Part shown: one piece after another, positions 17,798-24,026 of the stretch
Position numbering within the stretch: position 1 is the first letter of the stretch
How the letters are laid out: the number at the start of each line of letters is the position of its first letter
NCBI GenBank assembly: GCA_036501085.1
Contig: DASYAZ010000078.1
Span: forward strand, 1 to 36,284
Reading direction: 5' to 3'
Origin: GCA-003244245 sp036501085
Lineage (GTDB): Bacteria; Actinomycetota; Actinomycetes; Mycobacteriales; Pseudonocardiaceae
Length of the DNA stretch: 36,284 nucleotides
Position numbers and translations under genes: made by a program
Notes under the pieces: model-generated
What the model was told of the DNA's origin: nothing
Databases searched by the model: none
What the model saw: only the letters and a program-made list of their open reading frames with translations

Positions 17798-18112
17798 ATG
17801 ACCACGGCGCAGGACACCATCACCGAGAACAACAACCGCGCGGCTGAGCTTGTCGTCAAGTTGTGGCAGCCCTGGGCAGATACCGCTCAGAAATTTGCCG
17901 ACATGACGCCGGCTCCGGATCCCAAGCTGATGGATGCCAGGGCGTCCAACATGGAAAATTTGATCGACAGTTTCTACGACTCGGGCGTGCAAGTAATGTC
18001 CGCTCAGCGCGAAATCCTCAAGAGCTGTGTGGCTCTTACCAAAGCGGCGGTCACTTATGCGATGATCTCCACCCAGAACGTGGCCAAGACCACCGCTACC
18101 AAGAAGAGCTGA
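17798..18112 (+). CDS. Probable phasin (PHA granule surface protein)
   Basis: A 104-residue protein that looks almost wholly helical, without signal peptide, cysteine-rich site or membrane segment. It contains one cysteine (KSCVALTKAAVTYA), tryptophans in KLWQPWADTAQKF, and a C-terminal TKKS tail, which suit an amphipathic granule-coating protein. Phasins cover PHA granules and control their size and number. The assignment rests on size, composition and position in the phaC locus, not on a diagnostic motif. ATG 17798 has GGAGG five bases upstream (17788-17792). Its own strong promoter fits a protein needed in large amounts. It is followed by a long perfect hairpin. Confidence 0.62.
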   Translation: MTTAQDTITENNNRAAELVVKLWQPWADTAQKFADMTPAPDPKLMDARASNMENLIDSFYDSGVQVMSAQREILKSCVALTKAAVTYAMISTQNVAKTTATKKS

Positions 18113-18140
18113 GCCCGCCCTCTAGTGCGGTAACTCCTAC

Positions 18141-18174
18141 GCTGACCCCGCCCACCGAACCGGGCGGGGTCAGC
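18141..18174 (+). terminator. Strong hairpin terminator after the phasin gene
   Basis: GCTGACCCCGCCC (18141-18153) and GGGCGGGGTCAGC (18162-18174) form a perfect 13-bp stem with an 8-base loop, 28 bases after the stop. No U-tract follows. This is the strongest hairpin I found in the window and closes the phaC-XRE-phasin unit. The rest of the 211-base gap to the next gene shows no further element apart from its ribosome binding site. Confidence 0.8.
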
Positions 18175-18323
18175 GTGTACCGCAGCAGCCGTTCGGGGGA
18201 CCTGCTGCCGGCGACTCCTCATGCACCCTCGCCAGGTGTTCCCATCGGCCCCTACGATGACCTCTGACAGCGGTGATCAGCCGGCCGAGCGGTCCCGTGC
18301 GTGCACGCGCTGGAGGAGGGTCA

Positions 18324-18899
18324 ATGTCGCATATCGGGCTGTTGAGCGGGTCAGCCGACAGGGCGAAACGGCTTTCTCAACTCCTGCGAGACGCGGGCGC
18401 CGACCCCGTGATCATCACTGATCCGGCTGCATTGCCGGGCGATTCGGCTAACGACGGTCTCGATTTCTACATCCAGCTCCCGGTCACCATCCATCCGGAT
18501 GGCGACACCGCCGTCGCGCGGGTGGGCTCGTTCCTGTCCTCGGGCCTGCTGGCCAGGTTCAGCGCGGTCGATCGGGTGCTTCCGGTACTGGCACCCGGTG
18601 CGACCGTGGTGCTGGTATCGGGCAACACTCCGGACGAGATGTCGCTGCCCGACGACCAGCACTCCCGGCTTGCGCTGCTGCACTTGCTGGCGCACGCCGC
18701 CCGGGCCGAGCTCGCCGCCAAGCACGTCGAGGTGAAGGTCGTCAGCAGCCAGCGCACCGACGAGGAGATCGTGCAGTGCGCGTTGGGTGGCGACCGTGAT
18801 TCTCATCCGCAACGGGACTCGCAGGAACGGGCCAGTGCGGCAACGGCATACCAGGACTGGCGCACCGAAGTGATGGGTTTAGTCGGCATCGACATCTGA
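18324..18899 (+). CDS. Conserved-looking protein with degenerate short-chain-dehydrogenase-like fold
   Basis: A 191-residue protein that I do not recognise by name. The N-terminus (HIGLLSGSADRAKRLSQLLRDAGADPVIITDP) reads like a beta-alpha-beta Rossmann unit with a poor glycine motif. GATVVLVSGNT and the helix HSRLALLHLLAHAARAELAAKHVEVKVVSS resemble the strand and long helix around the SDR active site, but there is no YxxxK, so catalytic activity is doubtful. ATG 18324 is preceded by GGAGGAGGG (18312-18320), one of the best ribosome binding sites in the window. It lies 78 bases before the HhH-GPD gene on the same strand and may be co-transcribed with it. Function is unknown; a binding or regulatory role is possible. 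Confidence 0.7.
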   Translation: MSHIGLLSGSADRAKRLSQLLRDAGADPVIITDPAALPGDSANDGLDFYIQLPVTIHPDGDTAVARVGSFLSSGLLARFSAVDRVLPVLAPGATVVLVSGNTPDEMSLPDDQHSRLALLHLLAHAARAELAAKHVEVKVVSSQRTDEEIVQCALGGDRDSHPQRDSQERASAATAYQDWRTEVMGLVGIDI

Positions 18900-18977
18900 T
18901 CCACTTCCGCCGGGCTGGATTGCGCTCAGGCCGGCAGCGGCTCCATTGATGTTGCCGTACCACCGAGGAGGCTGTTG

Positions 18978-19550
18978 GTGAGCTTGATGTTGAGCCAGGA
19001 CGCACCGGCAGATGCGTTGCTGGACCGTGACCCCCTGGCGTTGCTGCTGGCCATGCTCCTCGATCAGCAAGTGCCGATGGAGCGAGCTTTCGCTGCGCCC
19101 TACCAGCTGCAGCAACGGCTGGGCCATGAGCTCGACGCGCACGAACTGGCTGCTTATGATCCCGACGCGCTGGCGTCGCTGTTCGCCACGCCGCCTGCGT
19201 TGCACCGGTACCCCAAGTCGATGGCCGGCCGGGTCCAGGATCTCTGCCGGGTATTAGTTGAGCACTACGACGGCGATGTGACGAGGTTGTGGCGAGACGT
19301 GACGGATGCGCGTGCGTTGCTCGACCGGTTGACCGCATTGCCCGGCTATGGGAGACAAAAAGCGCAGATATTTGTAGCGCTTCTCGGCAAGCAGCGTAAC
19401 GTGAAGCCGGACGGCTGGCGTGAAGTAGCCGGTTCGTACGGTGATGAGGGTGTGTACCGATCGATCGCCGACGTGACGGACGCGGACTCGCTGGCTAAGG
19501 TCCGCCAGTACAAGCAGGAGGCGAAGGCGGCCGCCAAGGTGAAAAAGTAG
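18978..19550 (+). CDS. HhH-GPD-type base-excision-repair-like protein
   Basis: A 190-residue protein of the actinobacterial uncharacterised HhH-GPD group. Seen: LALLLAMLLDQQVPMERAFAAPY near residue 17, as in DNA glycosylases of the EndoIII/AlkA superfamily, and a helix-hairpin-helix-like turn in LTALPGYGRQKAQIFVALL (about 116-134). The region after it (KPDGWREVAGSYG) lacks a clear catalytic aspartate in the usual GVD context and there is no iron-sulfur cluster, so it may be a non-classical glycosylase. GTG 18978 has GGAGG six bases upstream (18967-18971). The C-terminus is lysine-rich (KQEAKAAAKVKK), suited to DNA contact. Confidence 0.82.
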   Translation: MSLMLSQDAPADALLDRDPLALLLAMLLDQQVPMERAFAAPYQLQQRLGHELDAHELAAYDPDALASLFATPPALHRYPKSMAGRVQDLCRVLVEHYDGDVTRLWRDVTDARALLDRLTALPGYGRQKAQIFVALLGKQRNVKPDGWREVAGSYGDEGVYRSIADVTDADSLAKVRQYKQEAKAAAKVKK

Positions 19551-19584
19551 GAGGTGGGGGAGCATCACATCAGGGCGCGATGGC

Positions 19585-19935
19585 GTGCGGGACACGCAGG
19601 ACTCTAGCCGCAAGCGGGGCGACTCCGCCGTTCTGATCACGGCTGCTGAGCCGTCCTACGCTGAGCAATACGCCATCCGCAAGCGTAAGTACGCGATCCT
19701 GATGTCGGCCCGAATCCCTTGCCTCGCGTTGGCCGGGGTGTTCTACCAGACCTGGTGGCTCGCGCTGACTTTCGTCGCGCTCTCGGTGCCGCTGCCCTGG
19801 ATGGCTGTGCTCATCGCCAACGACCGCGCTCCCCTCAAGGCCGAACACGTCAATCGGATGGGTCACGGGCTGCAGGCCGGCGATCCACATAACCGTGAGC
19901 TGGAAAGCGGCCAGCACCCCGTCGTCGACGGATGA
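19585..19935 (+). CDS. DUF3099 membrane protein
   Basis: A 116-residue small membrane protein of the DUF3099 family. The family start is visible as LITAAEPSYAEQYAIRKRKYAILMSARIPCLALAGVF, within about residues 17-55. Two hydrophobic segments (about 38-55 and 59-77) are joined by a very short turn and followed by a soluble tail. The function is unknown. GTG 19585 is used; there is no strong ribosome binding site, though GGAGGTGGGGGAG lies about 22 bases upstream. It follows the HhH-GPD gene by 34 bases and precedes DUF3039 by 18. In mycobacteria the DUF3039 and DUF3099 genes also sit beside sigB. Confidence 0.85.
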   Translation: MRDTQDSSRKRGDSAVLITAAEPSYAEQYAIRKRKYAILMSARIPCLALAGVFYQTWWLALTFVALSVPLPWMAVLIANDRAPLKAEHVNRMGHGLQAGDPHNRELESGQHPVVDG

Positions 19936-19953
19936 TACGAGGGGTGCGGCATC

Positions 19954-20220
19954 ATGGATGCTGTGAGCACACCGACTCAGACGTTGCCCGATGTCGATAC
20001 CCGGCCAGAAGGCACGGACACCACCGGCGATGACACGCCGAAGATGTTCCACTACGTGCGCAAGGACAAGATTGCCGAGAGCGCGGTGATGGGCTCGCAG
20101 GTGGTGGCTCTGTGCGGGGAGAGGTTCCCGGTGACCCGCTCGCCCAAGCCGGGGTCTCCGGTCTGCCCGGAGTGCAAGGAGATCTACGAGGCGCTGCCCA
20201 AGGGCGGCAACCCAGGCTGA
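19954..20220 (+). CDS. DUF3039 protein (small zinc-binding-like)
   Basis: An 88-residue actinobacterial protein of unknown function. Seen: MFHYVRKDKI (31-40), SAVMGSQVVALCGERFPV (about 43-60) and PVCPECKEIYEAL near the C-terminus. The cysteines in ALCGE and CPEC, with a nearby histidine, suggest a small zinc site. The N-terminal 30 residues are acidic and probably disordered. ATG 19954 is the only good start. It converges on the acyltransferase gene with 13 bases between the stops, which marks the border of the minus-strand lar/lipid operon. Confidence 0.88.
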   Translation: MDAVSTPTQTLPDVDTRPEGTDTTGDDTPKMFHYVRKDKIAESAVMGSQVVALCGERFPVTRSPKPGSPVCPECKEIYEALPKGGNPG

Positions 20221-20233
20221 CCACGCCACCCGC

Positions 20234-21193
20234 TCAATCTGTCCAGACCTGGCGGGGACCGTCGTCGGCAGGGGGTCGGGTGGCCTCCCAGACCCGGCGC
20301 CAGGGGGCCACGTCGCTGCTTTCGGCAGGCTCACCCGACGTGGTGGTGGGGAGCACGCTTCGCGAGCCCGCGGGCAGCGCCAGCGAGTCATCGGCGGCAG
20401 CACGCAGGGCGCGGTACCAGCCGAGGTCGTCCTCGGCCCAGAGGGTGGCCAGCGCCCGCACGAGCCGGTTGCGGAACTCGGGCACCGACTCGTCCGCCTC
20501 GAGGTACATCGGCCGCCCGATCCGGACGGTGACCCGGGGCCGGCCCGGGCGTGGCCAGCGTCGCCCACGTGGCATCGCCGCGAACGTGCCGCGCAGCGCG
20601 ATCGGCACGGCGGGGACGTCCTTCATCGCGCACAGTTGGGCGGCACCGAGCTTGAACGCGGTGAGCCAGCCGTCCACGGTGCGGCTGCCTTCCGGATAGA
20701 GCAGCAGGCTCCAACCCTGGTCGACCAGATCGGTGGCCAGGCTCCGGCCCCGGCGCGATCCGCGCCGTTCCACCGGGAACGCGTTGAACAGCAGGGTGGT
20801 GGCCGCGGCGATGGTCCGCGAATCGAAGAAGTAGTCGGCCGCCGCTCCGACTGCCAGGTTCTCGGTGATTCGCCGTGGCAACGCGCCGAGGATCAACGGG
20901 GTGTCCAGGTGACTGGAGTGGTTGGCGACGAAGATCGCCGGTCCGCGCACGCTGTCCAGGTATTCCCGGCCATGCACCGCCGGCCGGGTCTGGCTCCAGA
21001 CCACCGGTTTGAGCACTCCCTGCTGCAGGGCGTGGCGCACCGCGCCAGCAGTGCCGGTGCGGGCCCACGCGGTGGGGAAGTCATCCCCGGCTTCCGGCAG
21101 TTCCCAGCGCTTCGCTGATCGCGGTACCCGGGCCCGGCCCCGCCAGTCACGGCCGTGGCTCAGCAGGCGCAGCTCCTCGCGCAGGCCACTCAT
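20234..21193 (-). CDS. PlsC-type lysophospholipid/glycerolipid acyltransferase, last gene of the lar operon
   Basis: A 319-residue 1-acyl-glycerol-3-phosphate acyltransferase-like enzyme that transfers an acyl chain from CoA or ACP to a hydroxyl group. Seen: NHSSHLD (91-97, the NHx4D catalytic motif), FPVERRG (139-145), YPEGSR (166-171) and VPAVPIALRGTF (about 193-204). No clear transmembrane helix is present; the first 50 residues are basic and could lie on the membrane. The acceptor is unknown, and the context argues for a non-standard lipid. It overlaps the LarA-like gene by 4 bases (ATGA) and is the last gene of the operon. Confidence 0.88.
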   Translation of the reverse strand: MSGLREELRLLSHGRDWRGRARVPRSAKRWELPEAGDDFPTAWARTGTAGAVRHALQQGVLKPVVWSQTRPAVHGREYLDSVRGPAIFVANHSSHLDTPLILGALPRRITENLAVGAAADYFFDSRTIAAATTLLFNAFPVERRGSRRGRSLATDLVDQGWSLLLYPEGSRTVDGWLTAFKLGAAQLCAMKDVPAVPIALRGTFAAMPRGRRWPRPGRPRVTVRIGRPMYLEADESVPEFRNRLVRALATLWAEDDLGWYRALRAAADDSLALPAGSRSVLPTTTSGEPAESSDVAPWRRVWEATRPPADDGPRQVWTD

Positions 21194-22764
21194 CGCACAT
21201 CCGCCAGCACCATCGGCGGGGCGTGCAGGTAGCTGATCTGCGGGTCGCGGCCCACCGTCTCCCGGGCCAGCTCCAGTGCATCGGCCAGGGTCGAAGCGGC
21301 ACGGAAGCCCAGCCGCGCGGTGGTCGACCGGTCACCACCGACGAAGATCACGTCGTGCAGGTGCTGCATCGCGTGCGCCCCCCAGTACCACATGTAGAAC
21401 GGGTGGACGCCGTGATAGGCGTAGCTGGTCCGGTACAGGTGGATGTACCAGGGATCGGTGGCGAACTGCTTCTCGTACTTCGTCTCCAGCATCACCGGAT
21501 CCGTGGTCTCGGCGAGCAGCTCATAGAAGTCGATGTAGCTCGGGTGGTGCACGGGGTGGAACTCGTTCGGCATCGGGTGGTAGAAGATCGCGACCCCGCC
21601 CTGGCGCACGATCGGCCGGCCCCGGTAGAGGTTGAAGAAATAGCCCAGTCCCAGGGACATCACCAGGATCGGGTTCATGATGGAGTTCACGTTGTACGGG
21701 CAGATGTACGGCAGACCGAAGATCGCGACGTCCGCTTGCCCCTGTACCTCGGTGAGCTGCTGGCGATGCACGGCGGCCAGGGTGTGCGGGTGCACCTGGC
21801 TCGGCACCCCGGCATGCACGCCGGTGACTCCGTAGGGTGCTTCGGTGGCCTGCCAGACCCGGTGCCGCAGCTTGCCGGTGACGAGTTCATTGCTCCGCTT
21901 GACCGCGAGGTAGCTGGCCTGGTCGGTGAGGTTCCACTCCCACTCGCGGCGGGTGAGGAAGCGCAGCGAGGCGGGGAAGGGCTCGTTGTTCAGAGTGGTC
22001 TCGATGGTGAACACCGGCACGTGTCCACCGATGACATCGGCCATCCGGTCATAGGACTGGTGCATCGCCGAGTGCGGGGGGTCGTTGAACGAGCGCGAGT
22101 GCCGCAGCGTATGCACGTTGTGGTGGTGGCGCAGGCTGGCGTAGCTGGCCAGCCCCACCGCTACCGACTTCGAGCCGCCGTTCATCGCGGTGAGGGTGAT
22201 GTTGACATAGACGATCAGGTCGCTCTCGGCGGCCCTGCGGTTGATCTCCACGTCCTCGCCGTGCGCTGTGGTGCCCAGGTGCGCGAGGTCGCTCGGGTTC
22301 TCGGCGTCGTGATTGCACAGGTGGTCGGGGTGAAAAGCCCGGAAGACCCGCTCGCCGACGGTGCGTTTGAGCTCGGCCGGGGTCATTCGCCGGTGCAGCG
22401 AGTTGGCGGCGATGAGCTCGACGTCGTCCACCCCGGCGGCTGCCGCCATCTCCAGCACCTGCTCGATCACCCGCTGCCGGACGTCCGGGGTGCGCATCGG
22501 GGGCAGTGGCAGGGACAGGTCGTCGAACACGATGGTCAGCCGCATGTCACGCTGCAGCAGCTCGGGCAGCGGGTCGCTACCGTGCGGGTGGAGCAGGGCA
22601 CGGCGGATCGCGCCCTCGAGATCAACGATTGCCGGCAGCGACTCCGGTGGGTAGATCACCTGGCTGCCCAGCGGCAGGCGTTCCAGCCGGAACCCCTCAC
22701 CCTCGTGCAACAGCAAGGGTGGAGTCCGCTCGTCAACGTCGAGCACGAAACCCGGTCTGCCCAC
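21190..22764 (-). CDS. LarA-like (DUF2088) nickel-pincer-dependent racemase/epimerase homologue, function unknown
   Basis: A 524-residue protein, about 100 longer than lactate racemase LarA, which inverts alpha-hydroxy acids with a nickel-pincer nucleotide. By eye-alignment on motif spacing, K199 (NGGSKSVAVG) matches the cofactor-bound lysine K184, and H215 (LRHHHN), exactly 16 residues on, matches nickel ligand H200. H124 (NSLHRR) matches catalytic H108. LarA's second catalytic histidine (H174) falls at about I189, with no histidine at 180-198, and the DxxRPxP arginine is leucine (DLSLPLP, 82-88). A long C-terminal region rich in aromatic and histidine residues (about 395-470) has no counterpart I know. 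GTG 22764 has AGGAG six bases upstream. It may use a substrate other than a simple hydroxy acid. Confidence 0.85.
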   Translation of the reverse strand: MGRPGFVLDVDERTPPLLLHEGEGFRLERLPLGSQVIYPPESLPAIVDLEGAIRRALLHPHGSDPLPELLQRDMRLTIVFDDLSLPLPPMRTPDVRQRVIEQVLEMAAAAGVDDVELIAANSLHRRMTPAELKRTVGERVFRAFHPDHLCNHDAENPSDLAHLGTTAHGEDVEINRRAAESDLIVYVNITLTAMNGGSKSVAVGLASYASLRHHHNVHTLRHSRSFNDPPHSAMHQSYDRMADVIGGHVPVFTIETTLNNEPFPASLRFLTRREWEWNLTDQASYLAVKRSNELVTGKLRHRVWQATEAPYGVTGVHAGVPSQVHPHTLAAVHRQQLTEVQGQADVAIFGLPYICPYNVNSIMNPILVMSLGLGYFFNLYRGRPIVRQGGVAIFYHPMPNEFHPVHHPSYIDFYELLAETTDPVMLETKYEKQFATDPWYIHLYRTSYAYHGVHPFYMWYWGAHAMQHLHDVIFVGGDRSTTARLGFRAASTLADALELARETVGRDPQISYLHAPPMVLADVR

Positions 22765-22814
22765 GCTCTCTCCTGCCCCTCATGCCCCGTGCCGCCCACA
22801 CCTTCGGCTGGTAC

Positions 22815-24026
22815 TCAACCCGCGCCCGGGGCGAAGACGACCTTGATGGTGCCCAGCCGACCGGCGGCGGCGGCGTGATCGAGCGCATTGCGCCACTGCT
22901 CCAGCGAATACTTCGTGTCAACGTAGCCGTCCAGCGGCGCCGAGCGCGCCAACCTGATGGCCTCCGGGAAATCACCCTCCTCAGGTTCCTCGCCCACTGC
23001 CGAGGCGTAGGCGCCGATCAAGTGCAGCTCGCGATACCACAATGGGGTGAGGTCGACCCCCTCCGCGGGTATCCCGGACGCGATCACCGTGCCTCCCGCC
23101 TGTAGCGAGCGCAGCGCGGTGTTCATCCCCGCGGATCCGCCGGTGCACTCGAAGGCTAGATCCATCCCGCCGAGCAGGTAACTCTGGCCGAGCTCGGGCT
23201 CCACCAGCAGGGCCCCTGTACTGCGGCGCAGCGCCCTGGTGGCACCGTCGGTGCTGATGACCTGGGTGGCGCCGAGCTCGTGGGCCCGGTCGGCCTGGTG
23301 CCGGTGCTTGGCGATCACGTGAATCTCACCCGCCGAGGTGAGCTTGCGCAACGCGAGCAGGGTCAGCAGACCCACCGTGCCGGCGCCGACCACGAGCACC
23401 GACGCCCCCGGAGCGATCAGCACCCGCCGCGCCGCGTGCACCGCGCACGCCAATGGCTCCAGGAGCACCGCGACCTCATCGGGCAGCTGGTCCGGCACCG
23501 CATGCAGCTGGCTGGCGTGCGCGAGCAGGCGGCGACTCCACCCGCCCCCGGTGTCGGCGCAGAAGCCGGTTTGCAGCCCGGCGGCCAGCCGGCCGGTGGT
23601 GACGTGGTCGCAGCGGCTGGTGTGTCCGGTCAGGCACGCCGGGCAGGCCGGCAGGCCACGTGCGGCACATCGCAGCACCGGGTCGATCACCACCCGGCTG
23701 CCGCGGGGCAGCCCGGGCAGCTCGTCAAGGGTGTGCCCGACCACCTCGTGACCGAGCACGAAGGGCATCGAGGTGAGTGGGCCGAGGTAGGGCGAGGACC
23801 GGCCGGTCAGCAGCCCGAGATCGGAACCGCAGATCCCGGAGAGCACCGGCTCGATCCGGCTCCAGGACTCGCTGAACGGCGTGGGTTCGGTCTGCTCGAC
23901 CAGCCGCAGTGGCGCCAGATTTCCGGCCAGCGCACCCGCCAGCCGCCCGCCGGCGCGGGTGCCGCTCACCGCGCGGGCGGCGAAGTAGCGCCCGGCCGAG
24001 CGGTGGTACTGCAGCGCCACGCTCAC
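22815..24026 (-). CDS. Zinc-dependent medium-chain alcohol dehydrogenase
   Basis: A 403-residue MDR-family oxidoreductase of the threonine/sorbitol dehydrogenase type. Seen: the catalytic zinc site with C66 (GICGSD) and H93-E94 (GHEVVG), a structural-zinc lobe with C120, C128, C131 and C139 (first spacing widened), LLEPLACAVHA (about 188-198) and the NAD(P) motif GAGTVG (214-219). The N-terminus is about 30-40 residues longer than usual. GTG 24026 overlaps the stop of the FAR-HAD gene (GTGA), which fixes the start; the frame continues upstream to 24146 inside that gene. The substrate is unknown; in this operon a polyol, hydroxy acid or alcohol made by the neighbours is likely. The LarA-like gene follows after 50 bases. 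Confidence 0.88.
   Translation of the reverse strand: MSVALQYHRSAGRYFAARAVSGTRAGGRLAGALAGNLAPLRLVEQTEPTPFSESWSRIEPVLSGICGSDLGLLTGRSSPYLGPLTSMPFVLGHEVVGHTLDELPGLPRGSRVVIDPVLRCAARGLPACPACLTGHTSRCDHVTTGRLAAGLQTGFCADTGGGWSRRLLAHASQLHAVPDQLPDEVAVLLEPLACAVHAARRVLIAPGASVLVVGAGTVGLLTLLALRKLTSAGEIHVIAKHRHQADRAHELGATQVISTDGATRALRRSTGALLVEPELGQSYLLGGMDLAFECTGGSAGMNTALRSLQAGGTVIASGIPAEGVDLTPLWYRELHLIGAYASAVGEEPEEGDFPEAIRLARSAPLDGYVDTKYSLEQWRNALDHAAAAGRLGTIKVVFAPGAG

Noticed and set aside
21223..22878. 551-codon plus-strand frame opposite the LarA-like gene
   Set aside because: Composition (many V, H, R, G, Q) is typical of an antisense shadow and the minus-strand protein has clear family motifs.
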